Below the pieces are notes generated by a model. The model saw only the letters and a list, made by a program, of their open reading frames with translations. It ran no database searches and had not been told where the DNA came from. Shown piece after piece: positions 1 to 7,807 of a DNA stretch of 64,000 bases. Numbering within the stretch: the stretch's first letter is position 1; every line of letters starts with the position of its first letter. Source of the DNA: Caryophanales bacterium UBA4682 (GTDB lineage Bacteria; Bacillota_I; Bacilli_A; RFN20; CAG-288); assembly GCA_002404995.1 (NCBI GenBank), contig DHKY01000001.1, forward strand, positions 99,455-163,454. The letters are read 5' to 3'. Made by a program: the position numbers and the translations under genes.

Positions 1-53
1 GCACTTGACTTTTAATCAAGGGGCCATGGATTCGAGTTCCATACGAGTCACCA
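1..53 (+). tRNA. tRNA-Lys(UUU), 5' truncated by window edge
   Basis: This is the 3' part of a tRNA. The anticodon stem cttga/tcaag encloses the loop cttttaa, which gives anticodon TTT (lysine). It is followed by a T-arm (atgga/tccat around ttcgagt) and an encoded CCA at 51-53. The acceptor 5' strand and D-arm lie outside the window. Confidence 0.9.
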
Positions 54-58
54 TCTTC

Positions 59-146
59 GCCCGGGTGGCGAAATCGGTAGACGCACAGGATTTAAAATCC
101 TGCGGACCAAACCTCCATGCCGGTTCGATTCCGGCCCCGGGCACCA
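59..146 (+). tRNA. tRNA-Leu(UAA)
   Basis: This is a complete tRNA with acceptor arms gcccggg/cccgggc and an encoded CCA at 144-146. The anticodon stem cagga/tcctg encloses tttaaaa, giving anticodon TAA, which reads UUA leucine codons. The 88-nt length and long variable arm fit a class II leucine tRNA. It follows tRNA-Lys by 5 nt, so the two are probably cut from one precursor. Confidence 0.95.
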
Positions 147-156
147 TTAGAACTTC

Positions 157-184
157 AATCAGCACGTTATGTGCTGATTTTTTT
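157..184 (+). terminator. Rho-independent terminator of the tRNA cluster
   Basis: The 9-bp hairpin AATCAGCAC/GTGCTGATT has a 5-nt loop and runs into a T tract, starting 10 nt after the tRNA-Leu CCA end. Confidence 0.9.
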
Positions 185-244
185 GTTATCCAAATGACTT
201 TCCTTCTATTTTTCTATACAATAGTAAATAAGGAGGAACGATAC

Positions 245-1123
245 GTGAACGAATTTTTCTTAACAAGGCGGGATGGATTCAAGATTTCAGTCCTTTATTC
301 CCCAGTGGACCATCCGAAGGCACTTGTGCAGCTGGTACATGGTGCTTGGGAGCATAAGGAACGATATGAACGAATCATCAAGCTTCTCAACGAAAACGGA
401 TTTTCTGTCATCATCCATGATCAAAGAGGACATGGTAAGAGCATAAACGAAAACCATCCACGGGAAAACAGGAAAGACGTGGACGAGAGGATTGAGGACA
501 TTTTCCAGATCAGTTCTTATATGAAGGAACAGAATCCAGGAAAGAAGCTTTTCCTTCTCGGACATTCGATGGGCTCTAGGGAAGCGCGTCTATACCTGAG
601 AAAACATGATGGAAGGATTGATGGTCTGATTCTTACTGGGGCTCCGAACCCCCAGCCAGCTGGCAGATTCGGTCGCTTCGTATCGAAAATGTGCTACTTA
701 AAAGGCGGCAAGCATGGGCATGCAAAACTCTGCAAGAAAAGGTCCGGACTGGATGATGATCTGACAAAATGGCTCAGCTATTCTCCTGAAAACATCCAAA
801 AAGCCAAAGAAGACAAGGAAGAGCTCACCACTTTTGATAATCAAGGCTATGGAACAAGGTTCAGGATGGCTTATGAGCTTACGAAACCGAAGAAGTTCCA
901 ATGCAAGAACAAAGAACTTCCGATTCTCTTCGCCTGCGGAAAAGATGATCCTGTCACCGGATATGAGAAGGGCATGCTGAAATCAAAAGTCAGGCTGGAA
1001 AGAGCAGGATATAAGAACATCAAGCAGAACCGATATGAAAAGAGGAGGCATGAAGTCCTGAACGAAAAAGACCATGCCATCGTCGATAAAGACATCCTCG
1101 ATTTTCTTTCCTCTCATTGCTAA
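245..1123 (+). CDS. Alpha/beta hydrolase (monoacylglycerol lipase / lysophospholipase-like)
   Basis: The 292-residue protein is probably a cytoplasmic serine esterase or lipase of the alpha/beta-hydrolase fold. It shows the oxyanion segment HGAWEH (residues 32-37), HDQRGHGKS, and the nucleophile elbow GHSMGS with Ser108. Near the C terminus are the acidic segment GKDDPVTG and RRHEVLNEK, which carries the catalytic His as in monoacylglycerol lipases. The GTG start at 245 is chosen because AAGGAGG lies at 230-236; the open frame extends further upstream but runs through tRNA-Leu. A weak -10 (TACAAT, 217-222) precedes it. It stands alone between tRNAs and nifU. The substrate is unknown. Confidence 0.85.
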   Translation: MNEFFLTRRDGFKISVLYSPVDHPKALVQLVHGAWEHKERYERIIKLLNENGFSVIIHDQRGHGKSINENHPRENRKDVDERIEDIFQISSYMKEQNPGKKLFLLGHSMGSREARLYLRKHDGRIDGLILTGAPNPQPAGRFGRFVSKMCYLKGGKHGHAKLCKKRSGLDDDLTKWLSYSPENIQKAKEDKEELTTFDNQGYGTRFRMAYELTKPKKFQCKNKELPILFACGKDDPVTGYEKGMLKSKVRLERAGYKNIKQNRYEKRRHEVLNEKDHAIVDKDILDFLSSHC

Positions 1124-1152
1124 TCATATTTCTCAGTTTCCATTTCAAGAAG

Positions 1153-1182
1153 TGCTATAATCCTAAGGTCAATTCTTAGGAT
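1153..1182 (+). promoter_or_regulatory. Extended -10 promoter overlapping an inverted repeat, upstream of nifU
   Basis: TGC-TATAAT lies at 1153-1161. The inverted repeat ATCCTAAG (1160-1167) / CTTAGGAT (1175-1182), with a 7-nt spacer, covers the expected start of transcription near 1168. This could be an operator or a 5'-end RNA hairpin. No convincing -35 was seen. Confidence 0.6.
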
Positions 1183-1194
1183 ACGAGGTTTACT

Positions 1195-1587
1195 ATGAAC
1201 GAAGAAAACAAAACAACTGCAAAAACAATCATTGATACGGCAGTGGATAAAGCAAGAATCGAAGCCAACATCGAAGATGTCCTTGATCGTCTCCGTCCCT
1301 TCCTCCAGCGGGAAGGAGGGAACATCGAAATCGACCATTTCGATGACAATGACGGAACCCTCTATGTCCGTAGGACCGGTGCCTGCAATGGCTGCTATCT
1401 TGCCTCGAATGATGTCACGGATACTTTCGAAGTCGTCATCCTTGATGAGGTTCCGGAAGTCAAACACGTTGAGCTCATTCAGCCGAAACAGGATTCCCTC
1501 GAAGACCTTCTCCAACGTCTGAAAGACGAGGAACAGGCTCAGAAAGAGCTTGACGAATACAATAAGACGCATAACAATAACCAATAA
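1195..1587 (+). CDS. NifU C-terminal-domain iron-sulfur scaffold (Nfu type)
   Basis: The 130-residue protein is an Nfu-type scaffold that would bind an Fe-S cluster and pass it to apoproteins in the cytoplasm. The family's Cys-x2-Cys motif is visible as GACNGCYLAS (Cys64 and Cys67), preceded by the usual fold segment LRPFLQREGGNIE. The C terminus carries an extra charged tail of about 30 residues. It has its own promoter and is closed by a terminator, so it is monocistronic. A cysteine desulfurase lies far away at 25404, and no SUF operon is in the window. Confidence 0.87.
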   Translation: MNEENKTTAKTIIDTAVDKARIEANIEDVLDRLRPFLQREGGNIEIDHFDDNDGTLYVRRTGACNGCYLASNDVTDTFEVVILDEVPEVKHVELIQPKQDSLEDLLQRLKDEEQAQKELDEYNKTHNNNQ

Positions 1588-1596
1588 GCTAAATAG

Positions 1597-1639
1597 GAGG
1601 GAACAGAAGCGACAATCTCTGCTTCTGTCCCCTCTTTTT
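1597..1639 (+). terminator. Rho-independent terminator after nifU
   Basis: A 14-bp stem (1597-1610 with 1621-1634, one mismatch; core GAACAGAAGC) has a 10-nt loop and runs into TTTTT. Confidence 0.85.
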
Positions 1640-1640
1640 A

Positions 1641-1669
1641 TTGATATTATTTTTGTTTCAAAATATAAT
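1641..1669 (+). promoter_or_regulatory. Sigma-A-type promoter of the riboswitch/surface-protein operon
   Basis: TTGATA (1641-1646), a 17-nt spacer and TATAAT (1664-1669) give a near-ideal promoter. The predicted +1 is at about 1676, exactly where the riboswitch aptamer begins. Confidence 0.85.
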
Positions 1670-1675
1670 TAATGA

Positions 1676-1752
1676 TGTCAAAAGCAAAACTGTCGTGAGG
1701 CAGTGACGCAAAGCTATAGGGTTTTATTCTTTAAAACAGCCAGTTGCCGGAA
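1676..1752 (+). promoter_or_regulatory. Cyclic-di-GMP-I (GEMM-I) riboswitch aptamer
   Basis: The element matches the GEMM-I layout. GCAAA is followed by a 6-bp stem ACTGTC/GGCAGT closed by the GNRA tetraloop GTGA, then the hallmark junction GACGCAAAGC (1705-1714). After it comes GGG and a second helix GTTTTA/TAAAAC, then the receptor-like segment GCCAGTTGCC. No clear intrinsic terminator lies between the aptamer and the gene, so control may act on translation. A related 3',3'-cGAMP-sensing GEMM variant cannot be excluded from sequence alone. Confidence 0.85.
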
Positions 1753-1783
1753 ATCGAATCTGCTGTTCTTTGTGTACTCCCGT

Positions 1784-2713
1784 ATGCTGAGCCAAGGTAA
1801 AAAAAGAATCATAAAAATCGTCGGTGCAACAAGTAGGACATTGGTTTGCCTATGCTCTACTTTTACGATGACTGCCGCTTGGTTCCTTACGAAAAGAACA
1901 GTGACCGCAACTGCCGGACAGTTCCAGGCCTTCAAGGAAAACGGAATCATCGATAAAGTCGAGATTTATCAGGAAGCAGGAAGTGAGGACACAGGGACTC
2001 CTTATGTCTTTGATTCAACAGCTACTTACACACATTATTTCGATAATGAAGGGCAGGATAGCGGAACAAGGCCAAGCAGGTTCGTCTATGATGGAAGGCG
2101 TCAGAATTCCAATGCAACGATGCTGTATCTTTTCCATGTGAGAGAGGAAAAGAAAGAGAATGCCGAACTGGAAAGGACGATTGAATCCCTGACAAACGAA
2201 AGCCAGGAACCTGGCCAAGGCGGCAACGGAACCAATGGATCTCTCGTTTTATTGAAAACAGCCTCATCCAGTGATTCTCCTTCGACCAGCAGTTCAACGA
2301 AAATTCAGGAACCCGCAAACCCGATTTCAAGCGAAAAAGGGAAGAACTCCCAGAGTTCTGTTCTGAGCTACCAGATCAAGAGGTTTGATGCCTCTCCGAT
2401 AAATAGTTCAAGCTTAACAACGGATAGGACAGAGGAATTCAAGTCGATCGATAGTATTTCCTTCGTGAATCAAAACAAGGATTCCGATAACACCCTCATC
2501 AATGCCTATTCCTACACTTCGACATCCTTATCTGTATTCAACAATAAAAGCAGTGGCGATACTACAGCGAAGATTCAATCCTATATTGCCGTGGTCTGTC
2601 ACTACAATATTCCTGTCATCGAATATATTTATAATATTAACATCGGTAATGATGCACTGAACTCAGATACGATTACTTTCACTTCCGACTGGTATTTCAA
2701 AAGGAGTTCCTAA
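1784..2713 (+). CDS. Secreted or membrane-anchored protein under riboswitch control, unknown
   Basis: I do not recognise a family. With the ATG at 1784 the protein has 309 residues. It starts with a basic segment and a hydrophobic stretch ending in AAWFL, much like the N terminus of the next gene (SLAWFV), then a Ser/Thr/Asn-rich, low-cysteine body typical of Gram-positive surface proteins. No clear Shine-Dalgarno sequence precedes 1784; GTG at 1772 is an alternative, while GTG at 1703 lies inside the aptamer and is rejected. It is 5 nt upstream of the 1321-residue protein. A role in a surface fibre or adhesin is inferred from the riboswitch and the partner only. Confidence 0.65.
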   Translation: MLSQGKKRIIKIVGATSRTLVCLCSTFTMTAAWFLTKRTVTATAGQFQAFKENGIIDKVEIYQEAGSEDTGTPYVFDSTATYTHYFDNEGQDSGTRPSRFVYDGRRQNSNATMLYLFHVREEKKENAELERTIESLTNESQEPGQGGNGTNGSLVLLKTASSSDSPSTSSSTKIQEPANPISSEKGKNSQSSVLSYQIKRFDASPINSSSLTTDRTEEFKSIDSISFVNQNKDSDNTLINAYSYTSTSLSVFNNKSSGDTTAKIQSYIAVVCHYNIPVIEYIYNINIGNDALNSDTITFTSDWYFKRSS

Positions 2714-2718
2714 TAAGT

Positions 2719-5700
2719 ATGAAAAAGAAAACGAAATTCATTCCTTATGTTCTCTTTTCCTCTATCAGGATGATTCTAGCCTCCATGGCTCTGTCTTTGG
2801 CCTGGTTTGTTTCGATTGCCAAACTCGATCCAACCGGAGATGCTAGTGCAACCGGTGCTTATTTTGCCTATGGAAACGGCACACAGGAAAAACCTTTTGG
2901 TATTTCTCAGCCCCGTCATTTATACAATCTAGCCTGGCTTCAGTATATGGGGAAGTTCAATGAAAGCGATTCTGATACCGGAAAAAAGCAGACTTACTTT
3001 TTTGAACTTGCTGAAGATATTGATAGGACCGATTATGCGTTGCCACCAATAGGAACAAAAAGTTATCCGTTTATCGGAAACTTTAACGGTAACAATCATA
3101 AAATCACCGGTCTTACCGTATCCAATAATCTAAACGACTTTCATCAACGTCCGTATAGCGGTGTTAAAGAATCCGATTTTCCTGACAATGTTAATATTGT
3201 CGGATTTTTCGGTGTTGTCGGGAGTTATGAAAACACCGCCGGACTGAACTATGATTCTTCGACAAACCAAATAATCAATACCGGCCTCGTGGATTTAACA
3301 GTAAAATCCTCGTCTAATACAACTTTGGCTGGTCTAGCAGCAGGATACGTTAACGGAAAGCTTCAAGGTGTAGCAGTGAATGATTCATCTTTCCAGTTCA
3401 AAGAAAACACCTCTCCAACAACAATCACTGAAAATCTTTCGGATTATTCACTTGTCGGATATGTCAAAGATGAATCCTATCTCCGAGAAATGGAAAAATC
3501 CACTAGTACAACGAATGCGCCTTCAATTGATAATCCAATTGCGGGGCAAGGCGATGGTGAATGGGGAGCCTCTATTGACAGGAAATCAAGGTATGTAAAC
3601 CTCCAAAAAAAATATTTAAGTGCAACTTTTCCTACTTATACAACTTACGAAGAAGTCAAATGGGACAGCAGTACATCTACTTGGGCTCCGATTACTTCCA
3701 CAAAGCAGGAGTCAACCCAAAATAGTGCTATTAATGGCAATTACTATTTCACCAACAGAGACACAGGAACAGATAGTAAGGGAAATTCGGTTAAAACAGC
3801 ATCTTACACTTTTGCAGCAGATGATTCTTATTATACAAGCACAAAAGATGCAAGAGACAATGATCCTTATGTTGGTTTATCTGGAGAGCTTTCGAGTGCA
3901 AACTATACATATCTTAAGCGACAAATCACAGATAGTGGAGCAAAAGATACTTTCATCCTTTCTGATAAAACGGGAACAAATTACCTTTCTGCAACAAGGT
4001 CGAACCGCTATTCCATTGACTCGACAAATCCTCCCAAAGCATCTCTTACTAACACAACAAACAAAGAGGATGCAATCCACCTATATCTTGATGAAAACAA
4101 AAATCAACTTTATTTTTCACTCAACGATATTGTTTTTTATATCGGAGCAGCAGCCACTGGGGTTATAACCTCAAGAACCGCTCCTAAAAGCAGCCAATGG
4201 ACATATGATAGCGCAAATTCATTGCTTGTATCAAAAGGAAATTACTTGGTGTTCGATGGATCAAATTGGACCGTCTCTACAAAAACAGAAACAGAAGAAA
4301 CTTTTTCTTATGATTCAGTGAACAATTCTATGGATAGCTATGTTTTTAGCTATGATGAGAATTATAGGTGCTTGCCTACTGACAGAACCGCTTTTATGGA
4401 AACAACATCTGATAAAAGCAAAGCTGCAAAATGGATTATAGATCAGGATAACGATAATAAAATTTATACCTTAGATGGAAGCACAAAATACTACCTTTAC
4501 TATAAAAATACTGGATGGCTGATTCCTTTTGTCACTACAAATATAAACGATACTTCAATTTCTTCTTCCAACGAATCAGGATATATCGTTTGGAAATCCA
4601 ATCATTTTATCTCCACATATCATTCAGGAGATTGCAAATTGTATTATAGCAGTAATCCTGGCGCCACTGAATTAACCACTTATGGCCATTGGAGCAGGAA
4701 TGCGACCCAGGTAAATTGCCAAGTTATTGGAACTCTAAAATACCAATGTCAGAAAACAGATTCCCCTTCATCCTCCTTCACAGATTCAACTGATGTTACA
4801 GAAACCCGAAATAAACTCAATCCGACTTATTTTCCACTAACATTCGATGAGACAGGCACCTCTCCTTCAGACAAAAACACTGGATATGTTGTTAGTGGCG
4901 CGAAATACAATGATTCAAAATCAGACTCCATTGGGGATATCCGAGTTGCAAGAGACTACAAAACTTCTGGAAGTAATAATTTAGGCAAAGACGGAAATAC
5001 TCTATATAATTCTTGCGTTAGCGGGACGACTTTTTCAGATGAAAATTTCTTTGCTTATACGCTTACGCCTAACTCAACAGAAGCTTCAGAAAACAATAAA
5101 CTCAAAATAGGTGATCCAATAAATAAACAGGAAAGCACATCAGGTTATACGAGCTACTCCAAACTAGGATTTAAAAAATACTATCGTGCCATTCTCAATC
5201 AGAAGTCAGGCTCTCGAGTATCAATGGGAAAACTACTCTCCTCCGACAAAATTGCCTATGGACTCCACTTTAGGAATGCGGAAATCTCTAAAAGCAACAT
5301 TACCACAGTCGATTATGCAAAGATAAATGGGCAAGAATATTACGGATATCAACTTCCCAACAACGCTATCGATTTTAACCTAAAAGGAGAAGGGTACATC
5401 AATTTCTTTGCTGCAACCTACTTTTATAGGGCTGATGGAAATGACTGGAAAACAACTTATAACAACTGTTTCTTTTCGCTTCATGTCATTGAACGAAACG
5501 GAAACACAATCAGCTCAATCAAAGAAATATCTAAAATCTATCAGAATCAAAGTGCTTCTGCCGACAAGACACAACCATCTTATGTATATGAATACATCGA
5601 TGGAAATTCAGATACTGGAGTGAAGGACGCCTCTGGTAATTTCATATCTGGAACAAAAGGTACTCTTTTATTTGATACACGCATCTTAACGAATCCTGAT

Positions 5701-6684
5701 TTAGATAAAGAATGGGTAAATAATGCTGCTTACTATTTTGAAATCCCGGTTAACAAAGGAGAATTTGCATTAGGCTCTGTGTCTGGAAGCAACAAAAACG
5801 GTGCTTATCTCAGGTATCTCGATATTGGAGCAGGAAACAAAGATGATAACAACATTACCATCGAAGAACATACAGAAATCAAGGTTAAAACCTACGCTTA
5901 TCCTTATGGAGTTGATTTTCATTCTTTCACTTCCTCTGGGACAACTACAGACAGCTATTCCGATATAGAAGGTGGAAAGAGTTCAGCTGTTCGCATTTTA
6001 TCAGTTTCCGCAAACCAAACAGAATTCAAATTCAATTATTCGTCTAATGATATGAATATGGTTCTAAATGTCACTGGTCCTCCCTCATCATGCAAAGGAA
6101 CCTATTTAAGTCCAGGCGTTTCACTCAAAAGCAGCGGTGAAGATCTCGATGTCGTGGAAAGTGAAACAACACATACAGTAGTCATCGATAAACTGACAAA
6201 ATATGCTCTACCTGATTCTGACGATGCTACCTCACTCAAGGGAACAAGCCAGATAACGATGACCGTTGATGGAAAAGCATCAACCAGCGAGGAAATCGAG
6301 ACCTTTGATCTAGAATGCACAACAGAAGAAGCGAAGAACATTCTCGAATTCAATAATGAAGCTGGGGAAAAACTATTTACTATCGATTACTCTGTAGGAA
6401 AACAAAAAAAAGAAAACTCGGCGACAGGGACATCCGAGTGGACTTACAACAATCCAATTAAGCTAACTCTTTTCTACAATCCAAAAAACCGAAGGTATCA
6501 TGTTTCCTTTATCGGAAAGGATACTTCAATAGAGATTATGGCATCGATGACTTACTTCAATTCCAGTATCACTATGGATAATAGCACATCCGGATTTGCA
6601 GGGGTAAGGATTGATAACTATAGCACTGAAAAAGCGATTGATTTAAATAAGACCTATACATTCAAAGCAAAAACGTCAGCCTAA
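2719..6684 (+). CDS. Large surface protein (1321 aa), adhesin-like with GLUG-type repeats near the N terminus
   Basis: AAGGAG at 2701-2706 supports the ATG at 2719. The N terminus (MKKKTKF, then a hydrophobic run ending in SLAWFV) is a signal or anchor segment. Residues about 60-220 carry FNGNNHKITGLTV, VGFFGVVG and LAGLAAGYVNG, which look like the GLUG beta-solenoid repeats of secreted adhesins. The rest is extremely rich in Ser, Thr, Asn, Asp and Tyr and nearly free of Cys. No LPXTG sorting signal is seen at the C terminus (TFKAKTSA). Base use in the middle of the gene is more A-rich than its neighbours, which suggests fast evolution or transfer. It is co-transcribed with the preceding gene behind the cyclic-di-GMP riboswitch. 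Export is well supported; the adhesin role is inferred. Confidence 0.75.
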   Translation: MKKKTKFIPYVLFSSIRMILASMALSLAWFVSIAKLDPTGDASATGAYFAYGNGTQEKPFGISQPRHLYNLAWLQYMGKFNESDSDTGKKQTYFFELAEDIDRTDYALPPIGTKSYPFIGNFNGNNHKITGLTVSNNLNDFHQRPYSGVKESDFPDNVNIVGFFGVVGSYENTAGLNYDSSTNQIINTGLVDLTVKSSSNTTLAGLAAGYVNGKLQGVAVNDSSFQFKENTSPTTITENLSDYSLVGYVKDESYLREMEKSTSTTNAPSIDNPIAGQGDGEWGASIDRKSRYVNLQKKYLSATFPTYTTYEEVKWDSSTSTWAPITSTKQESTQNSAINGNYYFTNRDTGTDSKGNSVKTASYTFAADDSYYTSTKDARDNDPYVGLSGELSSANYTYLKRQITDSGAKDTFILSDKTGTNYLSATRSNRYSIDSTNPPKASLTNTTNKEDAIHLYLDENKNQLYFSLNDIVFYIGAAATGVITSRTAPKSSQWTYDSANSLLVSKGNYLVFDGSNWTVSTKTETEETFSYDSVNNSMDSYVFSYDENYRCLPTDRTAFMETTSDKSKAAKWIIDQDNDNKIYTLDGSTKYYLYYKNTGWLIPFVTTNINDTSISSSNESGYIVWKSNHFISTYHSGDCKLYYSSNPGATELTTYGHWSRNATQVNCQVIGTLKYQCQKTDSPSSSFTDSTDVTETRNKLNPTYFPLTFDETGTSPSDKNTGYVVSGAKYNDSKSDSIGDIRVARDYKTSGSNNLGKDGNTLYNSCVSGTTFSDENFFAYTLTPNSTEASENNKLKIGDPINKQESTSGYTSYSKLGFKKYYRAILNQKSGSRVSMGKLLSSDKIAYGLHFRNAEISKSNITTVDYAKINGQEYYGYQLPNNAIDFNLKGEGYINFFAATYFYRADGNDWKTTYNNCFFSLHVIERNGNTISSIKEISKIYQNQSASADKTQPSYVYEYIDGNSDTGVKDASGNFISGTKGTLLFDTRILTNPDLDKEWVNNAAYYFEIPVNKGEFALGSVSGSNKNGAYLRYLDIGAGNKDDNNITIEEHTEIKVKTYAYPYGVDFHSFTSSGTTTDSYSDIEGGKSSAVRILSVSANQTEFKFNYSSNDMNMVLNVTGPPSSCKGTYLSPGVSLKSSGEDLDVVESETTHTVVIDKLTKYALPDSDDATSLKGTSQITMTVDGKASTSEEIETFDLECTTEEAKNILEFNNEAGEKLFTIDYSVGKQKKENSATGTSEWTYNNPIKLTLFYNPKNRRYHVSFIGKDTSIEIMASMTYFNSSITMDNSTSGFAGVRIDNYSTEKAIDLNKTYTFKAKTSA

Positions 6685-6698
6685 TAGCTGGCGTTTTT
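6672..6698. terminator. Bidirectional terminator overlapping two stop codons
   Basis: AACGTCAGC/GCTGGCGTT (one G-T pair) has a 6-nt loop and T tracts on both sides. It contains the stop codons of both convergent genes (ending at 6684 on plus and 6681 on minus). Confidence 0.85.
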
Positions 6699-7034
6699 CT
6701 TTTCTGATAATGCTAAAGTGTTTTCTAAAAAATACTGTTTAGCTTCTTCAAGAACGTCTTCTTGCTTCAGATATCCGAAGAGAACAGAAAGAACCTCGTT
6801 CCTATCGTTATCCTTAAGAGAAACAAGGTTCTCAAGTGCAATCCTTTCCTCTTTTATCTTCTTTTCATTTTTCCTTAGTAAACGGATTTTTAGTTTTGGA
6901 GCAAGACTATATAATACAAGTTCAACAGGACTTGGTTCTTCTCCGTCATTGACGGTGTTCTTCCTTTCTTCGTAGTCATTCATCCTCTCTGGATAAGCAG
7001 CTAACAGCTTCTCATTGATTTCTGTATCCTTCAT
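6681..7034 (-). CDS. Hypothetical charged protein
   Basis: The 117-residue protein is rich in Glu and Lys, has no cysteine, signal or membrane segment, and matches no family I know. It looks helical (EKKIKEERIALENLVSL). Support for coding comes from a Shine-Dalgarno-like CAGGAAAG before the ATG, an extended -10 (TGC-TACAAT on the minus strand, -10 at 7060-7065), and a terminator right at its stop. It is transcribed convergently to the surface-protein operon. Confidence 0.65.
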   Translation of the reverse strand: MKDTEINEKLLAAYPERMNDYEERKNTVNDGEEPSPVELVLYSLAPKLKIRLLRKNEKKIKEERIALENLVSLKDNDRNEVLSVLFGYLKQEDVLEEAKQYFLENTLALSEKKNASY

Positions 7035-7147
7035 TGTATTTTTCTTTCCTGTGTTTAGGATTGTAGCACAGAAAAGAACAGTTTATAGTTTAGTTTTTGC
7101 GCAGTAACTTCTTATCTGTGGTAAAATTTTCATGGAGGAAATAATCC

Positions 7148-7792
7148 ATGAATACAGAAAAGAAATTCATTGTCGAAACCAGTGCACATCATATCCATGT
7201 CACTCAGGAAACTTTAGAGAAATTATTCGGAGAGGGAGCTCAGCTCACTGTCAAAAAATACCTTTCCCAGCCTGGTCAGTTTGCATCCAACCAGCGTCTT
7301 GATATCATCTATCATGCCACCATCAAAGACAAAAAGACCGGTGAAAGGGTAAAGAAAGACTTCACCATCAAGAACAGGTCGATCTTAGGACCAGTCCGCA
7401 AATTCAACCAGGTTGAGATTTCCTTAACCGAAGCCCGTTCCTTAAAGGCTATCGTTCCGATTCGCGAATCTGGAAGGATTGAAGGTTCCTGCCCGGTTAC
7501 CTTAGTCAACCCACTGAACGGAAATTCTGTTGATATTCCGGAAGGCAGGATTGTTGCAAAACGTCACATCCACAGGACTCCTGCCGATGCGGAAGAATTC
7601 GGTGTCAAAAACGGCGACATCGTTGCCGTTAAGATCGTCTCTGCCAATGGCCGTAGTGCTATCTTCGGAGATGTCGTTATCCGTGTCAGCGAGAAATTCT
7701 CTTTAGCTAGGCACATTGATACCGATGAATCCAATGCAGTCGGTGGAAACGCCACTGGCGTCTATGGAACTTTAGTCAAAGTTGATTTCTAG
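7148..7792 (+). CDS. pduL: Phosphate acyltransferase PduL
   Basis: The 214-residue protein is a PduL-type phosphotransacylase, which interconverts acyl-CoA and acyl phosphate. Two tandem barrel domains are visible. The first carries TSAHHIHVT and LSQPGQFASNQR, then LGPVRKFNQVEISLTEAR and PIRESG; the second carries the metal-binding KRHIHRTP and ends with ARHIDTDESNA. No microcompartment shell genes are nearby and no encapsulation peptide precedes the first domain, so it probably serves as the cell's soluble Pta, making acetyl phosphate for acetate and ATP formation (inference). GGAGGA sits 9 nt before the start and an extended -10 (TGG-TAAAAT) at 7119-7127. Confidence 0.92.
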   Translation: MNTEKKFIVETSAHHIHVTQETLEKLFGEGAQLTVKKYLSQPGQFASNQRLDIIYHATIKDKKTGERVKKDFTIKNRSILGPVRKFNQVEISLTEARSLKAIVPIRESGRIEGSCPVTLVNPLNGNSVDIPEGRIVAKRHIHRTPADAEEFGVKNGDIVAVKIVSANGRSAIFGDVVIRVSEKFSLARHIDTDESNAVGGNATGVYGTLVKVDF

Positions 7793-7807
7793 TTCCTCTG
7801 AAAGAAA

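Noticed and set aside
5..244. N-terminal extension of the hydrolase frame back to position 5
   Set aside because: It runs through tRNA-Leu and a terminator; the GTG at 245 has a good ribosome-binding site.
1120..1584. Long minus-strand frame opposite nifU
   Set aside because: It is the antisense shadow of a recognisable NifU-domain gene and has no ribosome-binding site.
1703..1783. Upstream GTG start for the first surface protein
   Set aside because: It lies inside the riboswitch aptamer and would add non-signal-like sequence.
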